DNA from: Frisingicoccus caecimuris
Lineage (GTDB): Bacteria; Bacillota; Clostridia; Lachnospirales; Lachnospiraceae
Length of the DNA stretch: 64,000 nt
Reading direction: 5' to 3'
Assembly: GCF_004340975.1 (NCBI RefSeq)
Contig: NZ_SLXA01000001.1
Span: 297,012-361,011, forward strand
In this document: piece after piece, positions 9,462 to 17,419 of the stretch
How positions within the stretch are numbered: the stretch's first letter is position 1
How the letters are laid out: each line of letters opens with the position of its first letter
The notes under the pieces: model-generated
Databases searched by the model: none
What the model was told of the DNA's origin: nothing
Seen by the model: the letters and a program-made list of their open reading frames with translations, nothing else
Program-made: the position numbers and the translations under genes

Positions 9462-9767
9462 TTATTCACCGTCAAATAATTCATCAAATTCTTCGCTGTC
9501 TAACAATTCATCAAAAGCATCGGATACCATTTCCCATTCTTCATCGGTTTCGATATCTTCCAACTGAACATCTTCTGCATTTTCAGCAGCGATAAACCGG
9601 TAAATATAAACTTCGTCTTCGTCCACGCCCTGATCCTCAAAAGGAAGTAAGGCAATGTAATTTTTCTCGCCTACTGGAAATACGGCAATCACCGCACATT
9701 CGATTTCAGCGCCATCATCAAAGTTTAATGTCATCGTATCGTCGTCTTCTGGAATAAATGTTCCCAT
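9462..9767 (-). CDS. DUF1292 domain protein
   Basis: Very acidic 101-aa protein. The core at ~8-60 (MTLNFDDGAEIECAVIAVF, YIALLPFE, EDEVYIYRF) matches the DUF1292 family (PF06949), small cytosolic proteins of unknown function widespread in Firmicutes. The C-terminal 40 residues are an Asp/Glu-rich tail (DEEWEMVSDAFDELL). It lies downstream of the gltX-helicase pair on the same strand, 61 nt after the helicase stop, so it may be co-transcribed. No function can be assigned. Confidence 0.85.
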   Translation of the reverse strand: MGTFIPEDDDTMTLNFDDGAEIECAVIAVFPVGEKNYIALLPFEDQGVDEDEVYIYRFIAAENAEDVQLEDIETDEEWEMVSDAFDELLDSEEFDELFDGE

Positions 9768-9828
9768 TCTTCTACCTCAACTTTCTTTTCGCGTATTTTT
9801 ACTCACTCTCACTCTACCAGATTCTTCC

Positions 9829-11661
9829 CTAAAAAGCAAGAAATTCTCCAACAAAAGGCGACATTTCCGAAGCTTTACCGTATCGCTCCCGGGTAAAATA
9901 TACCCGAAGATCATTTTTCGCCCGGGTCATAGCTACATAAAACATCCGCCGTTCCTCTTCTTTATCTGATTCTGTCGCTGCCTTTTTATGGGGCATCAAT
10001 CCATCATTGGCATCCGGTATATAGACTACGTCGTATTCCAGTCCCTTCGCCCCGTGCATCGTCAGGAGCCGTACTCCCTCTGCCGCTTCAAACCGCTGTC
10101 TGGACCGTATCTTCAATGTCTCCGAATATTGTTCAATGGCTTTAAACCATTCCTCCCAGGTTTTGTAGGCATGGCTCTTATCCATCAATTCATCCAATAC
10201 CTCCAGCAGATCATCACCTTTAATCCCCCGCCCCATGGCATATTCCTTCAAATACTCATCATACCCAATGGAATGACGTATATACTGAATGGCCGGATAA
10301 GGTCCCATGGATGCCAGCATATATAAATCATACTCTAACTGCTCAATCCGCTCCATCATCCACTCCCGGTTTTCCAGATAATCTTTTACATTAGACAGAT
10401 TTACCGGGTCCTCATCCAGATAGGAGCGGGAAATATACCGGTTTGGACGATTGATGATACGCAGATAATCTGCTCTGGAATTGTTCCCGAAAGCAATATT
10501 CATATAGGCGAAAATGTCCTTCGCAATCCAGTGTTCATATATATTCGGCACCGAATCCTTCATGACAAAAGGTACATTGTAGACCATGAACTGTTCCACC
10601 AGACCGCTCATCTGGATATTGGTCCGGAAAATCACTGCAATCTGCTCCCAGGCTATTCCCTGCTGCTCATGCATATCCACGATTTCCCGTATCATTTTCA
10701 AGTACTGGTCCGTCGGTTTCTTAAAGGCCTTTACGAAAACTTCTCTGCCCTTTTCTCTGGACGCCGTCATATGCTTGGCATAGCGATGCTCATTGTGGCG
10801 AATCAGCCCTTCCGCCCGGGCCACAATGGAACCTGTGGAACGATAGTTTCGATTCAGCACAGTCATTTCCGCTCCCGGATAATCCTTTGTAAATCCGAGA
10901 AGTATCTCCGGCCTGGCGCCGCGGAATCGATAAATCGACTGATCATCGTCGCCCACTACAAAAAGATTATTCTCCGGTCTGGCAAGCATCCGGATAATCT
11001 CATACTGAATTCGATTGATATCCTGAAATTCATCAATCAATATGTAGGTATATTTTTTCTGCCAGGCCAGCAGTATGTCCGGCCGCTCCTTAAAAAGCTG
11101 CCAGGTCTGAACAAGCATATCGTCATAATCCAAACGGCGCATTCTTCGGAGTTTTTGTTCGTAACCTGCATAAATATCTTCAAACACATCCTTGGAACAA
11201 TTGGCCGAATAAAAATGCTCCAAAGGCATCATATCTCCCTTAACCCGGCTGATCTCCCCGGCAATATTCATCAGAAAATCTTTCTCATCGTCCATCTCCA
11301 CATCAATCTGATGCACGATATCCCGAAGAATTCCATATTTTTCATCTTCAGATAAAATATTGTCTACCCGGTAATTATAGGCATATTTTAAAATTGTAAA
11401 AAAGACGGCATGAAAAGTTCCAAAGCTTACCGGCAGATGGCGACCGTCCATCAACCGGTCAAACCGGCTCCGCATTTCTCCCGCCGCTGCCCGGGTGAAA
11501 GTCACTACAAGAATATTACCCGGAGCCACACCGGCTTTTTCTATGAGCCACTGCGTTCTCCGGGTAATCACAAGCGTTTTTCCCGAACCGGGACCGGCCA
11601 GTACAAGCATCGGTCCCCGGTCATGTTCAATTGCTTTTTTCTGGGCGCTGTCTACTTGCAT
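9829..11661 (-). CDS. UvrD/PcrA-type ATP-dependent DNA helicase (SF1A)
   Basis: 3'-5' superfamily 1A DNA helicase. Motifs in order: Q-motif/Ia region QKKAIEH, Walker A AGPGSGKT at ~22-29, [10 protein letters not shown], Walker B DEFQDINR at ~213, [13 protein letters not shown] (motif III) at ~237-249, LNRNYRS (IV), [15 protein letters not shown] (V) and [10 protein letters not shown] (VI). At 610 aa it is shorter than PcrA/UvrD (~720-750 aa) and lacks their extended 2B region and C-terminal tail, so it is a short paralogue probably involved in repair. Its ATG lies inside the gltX stop region (10-nt overlap), indicating translational coupling. Confidence 0.9.
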   Translation of the reverse strand: MQVDSAQKKAIEHDRGPMLVLAGPGSGKTLVITRRTQWLIEKAGVAPGNILVVTFTRAAAGEMRSRFDRLMDGRHLPVSFGTFHAVFFTILKYAYNYRVDNILSEDEKYGILRDIVHQIDVEMDDEKDFLMNIAGEISRVKGDMMPLEHFYSANCSKDVFEDIYAGYEQKLRRMRRLDYDDMLVQTWQLFKERPDILLAWQKKYTYILIDEFQDINRIQYEIIRMLARPENNLFVVGDDDQSIYRFRGARPEILLGFTKDYPGAEMTVLNRNYRSTGSIVARAEGLIRHNEHRYAKHMTASREKGREVFVKAFKKPTDQYLKMIREIVDMHEQQGIAWEQIAVIFRTNIQMSGLVEQFMVYNVPFVMKDSVPNIYEHWIAKDIFAYMNIAFGNNSRADYLRIINRPNRYISRSYLDEDPVNLSNVKDYLENREWMMERIEQLEYDLYMLASMGPYPAIQYIRHSIGYDEYLKEYAMGRGIKGDDLLEVLDELMDKSHAYKTWEEWFKAIEQYSETLKIRSRQRFEAAEGVRLLTMHGAKGLEYDVVYIPDANDGLMPHKKAATESDKEEERRMFYVAMTRAKNDLRVYFTRERYGKASEMSPFVGEFLAF

Positions 11662-13112
11662 GCTTCCAGTTTTTCAATGGCGCTGCGGATTCTTGCCAGA
11701 GATTCCTCTTTGCCGATGACTTCCATAATTTCGGTCGCTCCGGCCGGTGTCATCTGCTTGCCGGAAACTGCGGTACGGATCGGCCACATCACATATCCGT
11801 TTTTATAGCCTTTTTCCTTCACGAATTCTACGAGACAGCCGTAAAGGGCGTCATTGCTGTAATCTTCCTGAGCTTCCAGAACCGGAAGAACCTCTTTTAA
11901 AACTGCGAGAGATGTTTCCGCATTTGTCTTCATCTTCTTATGGGTGTACATCGCCACATCATATTCCGGAACAGCTTCAAAGAAATCAATCAATGCCGGG
12001 ATATCCGGGAAGATTTCAATACGTGTCTTTACCATCTCCCCAATCTTTCTGTAATCCACATCTCTGTGAACGGTTTCCTTAATAAATGGCAGAGCCTTCT
12101 CATAAAAAGCATCAAAGTCCATCGCTTTGATATATTCGCCGTTCATCCATTTTAATTTGGTCATATCAAATACCGCCGGAGATTTACTCATATGATGATA
12201 ATCAAATGCCTGCACCAACTCTTCCAGACTGTAGATCTCCCGGTTTTCTTCCGGGCTCCATCCAAGAAGGGCCACATAGTTGACAACAGCTTCGGTCAAA
12301 AAGCCCTGGTCCAGCAAATCTTCAAAAGAAGAATGACCGCTGCGCTTACTCAGCTTTTTATGCTCCTCATCCGTAATCAGCGGACAATGAACATACGTCG
12401 GAACTTCCCACCCAAAAGCTTCATAGAGACGGTTATATTTCGGGGAGGAAGATAAGTATTCATTTCCACGGACCACATGGGTAATGCCCATCAGATGGTC
12501 ATCGACGACATTGGCAAAGTTATAGGTTGGATATCCATCGGATTTAATGAGGACCATATCGTCCAACTCCGAGTTATCTACGCTGATATCTCCATAAATA
12601 TCATCATGGAAAGTGGTGATTCCTTCCGTCGGGTTATTCTGACGGATAACATATGGAATACCCGATGCCAGTTTTTCCTCAACCTCTTCTTTGGAAAGAT
12701 GGAGACAATGTTTATCATAAATCATGATCTCCTTACCGGCCACTTCCTGTTTCAGGTTTTCCAGACGTTCTTTGTCACAGAAACAATAATAGGCTTCACC
12801 CTTATCGATTAATTTTTTCGCATACTCCATATAAATTCCGGCCGCCTGACGTTCACTTTGAACATATGGACCGCAGCCGCCATCTTTATCCGGTCCCTCA
12901 TCATGAATCAATCCTGTTTTTTCAAGGGTACGGTTAATAATATCCACGGCACCTTCCACAAAACGTTCCTGGTCTGTGTCTTCGATTCTCAAAAGGAAAT
13001 CGCCGCCTTCATGTTTGGCGATCAGATAGGCATATAATGCTGTTCTTAAATTTCCTACGTGCATCCGTCCCGTCGGACTCGGTGCAAATCGTGTTCTGAC
13101 TTTCTTATCCAT
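11652..13112 (-). CDS. gltX: Glutamate--tRNA ligase
   Basis: Class I aminoacyl-tRNA synthetase charging tRNA-Glu in the cytosol. The HIGH-type motif is [11 protein letters not shown] near residue 9, and the KMSKS-type loop is KKLSKRSG near residue 250. The length is 486 aa from the chosen start at 13112. An upstream in-frame ATG at 13202 would add 30 residues unlike any GluRS, whereas the 13112 ATG has AGGAG about 10 nt upstream. The stop overlaps the start of the helicase gene. It may be non-discriminating (Glu/Gln), as in many clostridia; that cannot be told here. Confidence 0.95.
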   Translation of the reverse strand: MDKKVRTRFAPSPTGRMHVGNLRTALYAYLIAKHEGGDFLLRIEDTDQERFVEGAVDIINRTLEKTGLIHDEGPDKDGGCGPYVQSERQAAGIYMEYAKKLIDKGEAYYCFCDKERLENLKQEVAGKEIMIYDKHCLHLSKEEVEEKLASGIPYVIRQNNPTEGITTFHDDIYGDISVDNSELDDMVLIKSDGYPTYNFANVVDDHLMGITHVVRGNEYLSSSPKYNRLYEAFGWEVPTYVHCPLITDEEHKKLSKRSGHSSFEDLLDQGFLTEAVVNYVALLGWSPEENREIYSLEELVQAFDYHHMSKSPAVFDMTKLKWMNGEYIKAMDFDAFYEKALPFIKETVHRDVDYRKIGEMVKTRIEIFPDIPALIDFFEAVPEYDVAMYTHKKMKTNAETSLAVLKEVLPVLEAQEDYSNDALYGCLVEFVKEKGYKNGYVMWPIRTAVSGKQMTPAGATEIMEVIGKEESLARIRSAIEKLEACK

Positions 13113-13158
13113 CTTCAATCGACTCCTCATTTCTGCATATTCAAAACATTCACCCCGT

Positions 13159-13187
13159 ATCATACCACATTCGGACACAGGGTGAAA
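13159..13187 (-). promoter_or_regulatory. Probable promoter of gltX operon
   Basis: Minus-strand TTTCAC (13187-13182), 17 nt, TATGAT (13164-13159), about 47 nt before the gltX ATG. The -35 is weak. Confidence 0.5.
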
Positions 13188-13205
13188 GCATTTATTTTTC
13201 ATTTT

Positions 13206-13697
13206 CTATTTTATCACATGTTTTATTCTCGGTACAACCTGATTTGACACAATTCCGATCAACATTCCGGTCACTGTTCCCGCAACGAGCAGGGGCGGCA
13301 GATAGGAAATCAGGTGAATGTTTTCCACCACCGCCATCGCCACAGCCAATTGACCGATATTATGAAGAATACCTCCGGCCACACTCACTCCAACCATGGA
13401 AAAGTTCGGTATTTTTTTCAACAGCATCATACCACAAAAACTTAAAATGCCGCCTGCCAGACTGTAGAGCATCGCTGCCAGACTGCCGAAGGTCACCGAA
13501 ACAAGCAGGATACGAATCATCGATACGGCAAAGGCCATCGGCGCCCCCATTGTATAGAGAGCCACAACAACAACCAGATTGGCCAGTCCCAGTTTCATCC
13601 CCGGAACCCCTAAACTTATCGGTATGAGAACTTCCACATAACTCAATATCATCGCCAGGGCTGTAAACATCCCGGCCATCGCAACTTTTTTAGACAT
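13206..13697 (-). CDS. Gx transporter family protein (heptaprenyl diphosphate synthase component I-like)
   Basis: Small integral membrane protein of 163 aa with about five hydrophobic helices, rich in Gly (GLANLVVV, SLAGGILS, GGILHNIGQL). It matches the Hpre_diP_synt_I/Gx transporter family (PF07456), now thought to be ECF S-like membrane proteins. In many clostridia this gene follows a NusG domain II gene, as here (34 nt downstream of it). It is the last gene of a four-gene minus-strand operon starting at 16450. Substrate unknown. Confidence 0.85.
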   Translation of the reverse strand: MSKKVAMAGMFTALAMILSYVEVLIPISLGVPGMKLGLANLVVVVALYTMGAPMAFAVSMIRILLVSVTFGSLAAMLYSLAGGILSFCGMMLLKKIPNFSMVGVSVAGGILHNIGQLAVAMAVVENIHLISYLPPLLVAGTVTGMLIGIVSNQVVPRIKHVIK

Positions 13698-13731
13698 AAT
13701 TCATCCTTTACGCACCCTTATTCTTCACTTT

Positions 13732-14091
13732 TTATGCATCCACGTCTCTCGGTTCTTCCCCTTCGGTAATCTCAAGAACTACTTTGTGAGGCAGGCAGAC
13801 AATCGTTTCATTCACTTTGGCAATTGGCGCATGTTCGACGCAATACTGATCCGGACAATCCGCCTCCATCATGGAAACAACGCCGTCTTTAATCCGGAAC
13901 CGGTTATGCCAGCCGTCAATTTCCAATGATATCTCCTGGTCTTTTGCCAGGTCATAGGTCTCATATATTTCGCCTCTGACCGTCACTGTCAGCGTTCCGC
14001 CGGACTTTTTACCGCCCAGATTCATAAAGATCAGACCCGCCCCAGCCAAAATAAGGACCGCACAGATCAACAGGATATCTCCTTTTTTCAT
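13732..14091 (-). CDS. NusG domain II-containing membrane-anchored protein
   Basis: A 119-aa protein with one N-terminal membrane helix (residues ~5-25) followed by an extracytoplasmic NusG_II-like domain (PF07009): V.VRGEIYETYDL near 38-50 and the diagnostic CPDQYCVEHAPIAK near 80, ending IVCLPHKVVLEI. Proteins of this kind usually sit beside Gx transporter and flavin/ApbE-type genes; only the Gx gene is here. It begins 8 nt after the upstream membrane protein, so it is co-transcribed. Molecular role unknown. Confidence 0.85.
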   Translation of the reverse strand: MKKGDILLICAVLILAGAGLIFMNLGGKKSGGTLTVTVRGEIYETYDLAKDQEISLEIDGWHNRFRIKDGVVSMMEADCPDQYCVEHAPIAKVNETIVCLPHKVVLEITEGEEPRDVDA

Positions 14092-14099
14092 AACTGCCC

Positions 14100-15716
14100 C
14101 TACTTCTTTTCAATCTGATTCATCATGACAAAGGTATCTTCCGAATCCACATAATTAATAGTTACTCTGTCTTCCGGTTTCAGCACCGCCAACACGTCAT
14201 TCAGCTGTATAGAAGCCACAAAGACTTTGTCCGACCCGGAAATCTGAACATAAAAGTAAGTATTTCCGTCTTTGACCGCTGAATCCACCTGAACAACAGA
14301 TCCTGTAATCTCTGATAAGTCGCCGGTATCGATCATCTGCCCCGACGATAAAAGCTTCACATAAACGGAATAGGCTTCATTCAGCGTATCACCAATGGCA
14401 ACCTGCTGATACTTTTCTACATTGACAAAAGCAAACTTTTTAACCAGGCCTGCATTATCCTTTAAAGAAACAAGATAGGTCGGCTGACTTCCTATATTCA
14501 GAAGCACCGGGAAGGTTGCATTATAAGCAAGATTCTGAACCTGACCTTCCGCCGATTCCATAGCCGAATATTCGGTAGCGCCGGATACAATATAGTAATG
14601 AGCTTCCTTTGTCCGCATATTAACAAGAACAAGACCAATATTAGATTCATCATTACCTACCGATGTCAGGCCGGTATAAAGCCACACATCATCATCCAAC
14701 GCCAGATAATTATAGCCGCCGGAAGTCATGCAGACATCTTTCTGACCAATTAAAGTATTAATATAACCATTCTTATATTGTCCCCAGTAATTAATCTGCT
14801 CCACGATAATATCCGCCGAATAAGCTCTGTCCACCCATTCCGGACAGTCCTTGATATCATAATACGTCGAATCGCCATTGCATGCGTCCACGATGACGAT
14901 ACCAACGACATCCCGTCCTCCGAACAGACCAATCGTGTAATTGATCACCGGACAAATCCAGTAAGGTTTTCCCTCATCATCCACTTCAAAGGAATAGTCT
15001 TCAAAAATCTTCGTCGGATATTTAAACCGCAAATGTCTGTCCAGGTCTCTGAAAAAATATTCCCCCGGCGAATACTTGATTCCCTGCTCTAACTGAACAA
15101 GGTCCACATCCTGGGTTGCCATATTTACCGAAATATAGCCAGGAATACCCTCTGACCGGTTATTAAACCACTTAATGATATTCCCATACCTTAAAGGCGC
15201 CACCCGGGTCGGCACATCCTTAAAATTAATCTGAGTATAAGAATAACTGTATTCATCCACCTCAAACTGGGAAATGAGATTGACCAGCTCTCCGATTTTC
15301 CGGTTTCCCAGACGGACTGCAGAATCTCTGTCAACAATCGGAACATCATTCATGGAAACCTGAGTGATATCCTCAGAAAACTCCCTGTTTTCAACAGGCA
15401 TCAATTTCTGATAGGCACCTGCATGGAAAAACTGATGGGATGCAACCTGTCCAATGCCCAGAACCGCTAATGACAGAATAACGACGATCAGGCCGGCTTT
15501 GGCATTATTTTTTAAAAATTTAAAATCCACGGTCCGGCTCCGCAGATCTGCAATCGAAAAAGTTCCGATCAGAGATGCTATTATATAGATCACAGCAACC
15601 TCAATCAGCCAACTATAAAAAGCCGGTGAGCGAAGATTCAACGCCGGAAGAGTAAAATAGAAAGATACAAGCGCAAAAACCAGTGTAATCCCCACCGTAC
15701 GCACAATTTTTTTCAT
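14100..15716 (-). CDS. Conserved membrane protein of unknown function
   Basis: I do not recognise a named family with confidence. The 538-aa protein has three N-terminal hydrophobic segments (~7-27, ~33-53, ~72-92) and then a long, mostly beta-rich extracytoplasmic region with many aromatic residues and repeated YWICP/YYDIKDCPEW-type segments. The final ~80 residues (GSVVQVDSAVKDGNTYFYV, VTINYVD) look like a small OB-like or SH3-like barrel. It lies 20 nt after the lipoprotein gene and 8 nt before the NusG_II gene, suggesting a cell-envelope operon. Confidence 0.6.
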   Translation of the reverse strand: MKKIVRTVGITLVFALVSFYFTLPALNLRSPAFYSWLIEVAVIYIIASLIGTFSIADLRSRTVDFKFLKNNAKAGLIVVILSLAVLGIGQVASHQFFHAGAYQKLMPVENREFSEDITQVSMNDVPIVDRDSAVRLGNRKIGELVNLISQFEVDEYSYSYTQINFKDVPTRVAPLRYGNIIKWFNNRSEGIPGYISVNMATQDVDLVQLEQGIKYSPGEYFFRDLDRHLRFKYPTKIFEDYSFEVDDEGKPYWICPVINYTIGLFGGRDVVGIVIVDACNGDSTYYDIKDCPEWVDRAYSADIIVEQINYWGQYKNGYINTLIGQKDVCMTSGGYNYLALDDDVWLYTGLTSVGNDESNIGLVLVNMRTKEAHYYIVSGATEYSAMESAEGQVQNLAYNATFPVLLNIGSQPTYLVSLKDNAGLVKKFAFVNVEKYQQVAIGDTLNEAYSVYVKLLSSGQMIDTGDLSEITGSVVQVDSAVKDGNTYFYVQISGSDKVFVASIQLNDVLAVLKPEDRVTINYVDSEDTFVMMNQIEKK

Positions 15717-15736
15717 ATAATTCCTCCATTAAAAAA

Positions 15737-16450
15737 TCATTCATCAATTACTGAATTTACTGCACACGGGAATACTCCGTATCCACCGCTGGTCATCACA
15801 AACGTATGGGTCTCAACATTGCCGCTCTTTGTCGTAAATGCAACCGTTACTTCATAACCATTATCCGTTTCTTCAATCTCCATAAATTCCATTGAGCCAA
15901 GATGCCCCTCAGCACTATACAGTACATAGCAATCCGTATCCACATCAAACTCAATACCGCCAACCGTCGCCGGAATCTCAGGAATCCCACTGTTTCCCGC
16001 AAACATGGCTTCAGCATATTCGGCCATGACTTCTTTCGGCACCATATAGCCACTGCCATCGTCTGACAGACTGATATCCGGATGAATCCAGTTGCTGCCA
16101 TTAATAGCCGCATAAATACTGTTCCAGAAAAACTCGCTGTCCGCACCATCATAAACCCTGCCGCCGCTCATCGTTTTACAGATTCCCAGAAGAATCGGAC
16201 GCATGGTGTCCACTTCGTCAGGTACGGAAATCGTCACTTCGGTCTTTGTCTCCTCAAAAGGCGGTTTTGTCTCATCAACTTCCTTCGAAGCTCCTGTTGT
16301 ACTTTCATTCTGTTCTTTTGTCTGAGTCTCATTAATTACAATATTTCCACTTGTTTCATTTCCGGTTTCTTTTTTTCCACATGCTGCCAGAGATGCCATG
16401 AGCAGGCCCATTACGGCGGCTGTACTTATCATTTTTACGAATTTTTTCAT
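15737..16450 (-). CDS. Secreted lipoprotein of unknown function
   Basis: The N-terminus is a classical lipoprotein signal: KKFVKM, a hydrophobic stretch, and the lipobox LAAC with Cys at residue ~24. A low-complexity Thr/Glu/Asn linker (~28-70) follows, then a globular domain of ~165 aa with PILLGICKTMSGG and a C-terminal beta-rich part. Mature protein should be lipid-anchored outside the membrane. It is the first gene of the minus-strand operon ending at 13206. No known domain recognised. Confidence 0.75.
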   Translation of the reverse strand: MKKFVKMISTAAVMGLLMASLAACGKKETGNETSGNIVINETQTKEQNESTTGASKEVDETKPPFEETKTEVTISVPDEVDTMRPILLGICKTMSGGRVYDGADSEFFWNSIYAAINGSNWIHPDISLSDDGSGYMVPKEVMAEYAEAMFAGNSGIPEIPATVGGIEFDVDTDCYVLYSAEGHLGSMEFMEIEETDNGYEVTVAFTTKSGNVETHTFVMTSGGYGVFPCAVNSVIDE

Positions 16451-16617
16451 GGTATTTACCTCCCATTCTTATTTGAATTTATATATTATACACTATTTTT
16501 GCTCAGATTAAAAGACCAGGCAGCATCATCTGCCAATTCATTCATGGAAACATGTCCCTCTCATAGAATATTAAAATCTGCCAAGGCTAACTAAAAAGTA
16601 CAAAGGAGATATTGAAT

Positions 16618-17046
16618 ATGGAAAAAAATTTGTTGATACCTTATAAACAGCTTTTTCTCTTTGTCCTTGGCGGCAGCTTGTATTATATGATTGAAATTCT
16701 TTATCGGGGGTATTCTCACTGGACCATGTTCATGGCCGGAGGTATCATTTTTCTCTTTGCCGGATACCAGAGTCACTCCCATTCTTCCGATTATCCATTC
16801 TGGAAAGAGACGCTCCATGTCTGGCTTTTCGCCCTGTGTATTGAATTCTCCACCGGCTGTCTTGTAAATCTCCGGCTCGGATGGAATGTCTGGGACTATT
16901 CAAACCTGCCTTTTAATCTCTTTGGCCAGGTCTGTCTTCCTTTTGCCCTTATGTTCCTCCCTCTCTGTGCTGCGGCTATCATCCTGGACAATTATATCTG
17001 CTATTGGTTATTTCAAGATAAAAAACCAAAATACAAAATTTTTTAA
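16618..17046 (+). CDS. CmpB-type (putative ABC-transporter type IV, PF06541-like) membrane protein, paralogue 1
   Basis: A 142-aa protein with four hydrophobic helices. The blocks IEILYRG, HWTMF, SDYPFWKE and GWNVWDYSNL match the PF06541 'putative ABC-transporter type IV' family; molecular function unknown. Start ATG 16618 has AAGGAG about 9 nt upstream. It lies just before tRNA-Leu, outside the tail operon. A clear paralogue sits in the lysis module at 45702-46127, and the two share roughly half of their residues by eye. Either one copy was picked up by the element, or this copy has a role linked to it such as self-protection (inference). Confidence 0.78.
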   Translation: MEKNLLIPYKQLFLFVLGGSLYYMIEILYRGYSHWTMFMAGGIIFLFAGYQSHSHSSDYPFWKETLHVWLFALCIEFSTGCLVNLRLGWNVWDYSNLPFNLFGQVCLPFALMFLPLCAAAIILDNYICYWLFQDKKPKYKIF

Positions 17047-17064
17047 ATTTTTCCAAAAAAACAC

Positions 17065-17093
17065 TTGCAATTTTTTTACCCCTATGGTATCAT
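17065..17093 (+). promoter_or_regulatory. Promoter of tRNA-Leu
   Basis: TTGCAA (17065-17070), 17 nt, TATCAT (17088-17093), about 35 nt before the mature tRNA. Confidence 0.65.
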
Positions 17094-17127
17094 TCATATT
17101 GTTGTTGAGCAACACCAAAATTGAAAC

Positions 17128-17212
17128 GCAGTTGTGGCGGAATTGGCATACGCGCTAGACTAAGGATCTAGTCCGGGATAACTGGGTACGGGTTCAAGTC
17201 CCGTCAACTGCA
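17128..17212 (+). tRNA. tRNA-Leu(AAG)
   Basis: Full cloverleaf: acceptor GCAGTTG pairs with CAACTGC, discriminator A, anticodon loop CTAAGGA with anticodon AAG, long class II variable arm (CCGGGATAACTGGG), and T-loop GGTTCAAGTCCC. No CCA is encoded. It marks the left border of the tail/RNA-polymerase locus. I saw no second copy of its 3' end on the right side. Confidence 0.95.
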
Positions 17213-17217
17213 CTGAG

Positions 17218-17253
17218 AGAACGAGGCGACGATAAGTTGTTCTCGTTCTTTTT
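17218..17253 (+). terminator. Terminator after tRNA-Leu
   Basis: AGAACGAG and CTCGTTCT form a stem with a 16-nt loop, followed by TTTTT. Confidence 0.85.
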
Positions 17254-17333
17254 GTTTTAAAATCTTTTAATTTTTTACTCCTCACCGTCTAATATATTCT
17301 CATCAAAAGCATCACACAAATATCCTCTTTTCA

Positions 17334-17362
17334 TTGACATTTTCTTCAAATCGCGATATGAT
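17334..17362 (+). promoter_or_regulatory. Strong sigma-A promoter of the phage-type RNA polymerase gene
   Basis: TTGACA (17334-17339), exactly 17 nt, TATGAT (17357-17362). This near-consensus host promoter implies that the element's polymerase gene is read by host RNA polymerase. Confidence 0.8.
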
Positions 17363-17376
17363 TATTTCAAGAGAAT

Positions 17377-17390
17377 CGAACATGTGTTTG
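17377..17390 (+). promoter_or_regulatory. LexA/DinR-like SOS box over the transcription start of the polymerase gene
   Basis: The 14-mer CGAACATGTGTTTG matches the Gram-positive LexA (DinR) consensus CGAACRNRYGTTYC at 13 of 14 positions. It lies 14 nt downstream of the -10 box, overlapping the region just after the expected start site, where a bound repressor would block transcription. It would make the locus DNA-damage inducible, as is usual for prophages and tailocins. LexA binding itself is inference. Confidence 0.6.
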
Positions 17391-17419
17391 TTTATATAAA
17401 ATGAATGGAGGAAGGTATC

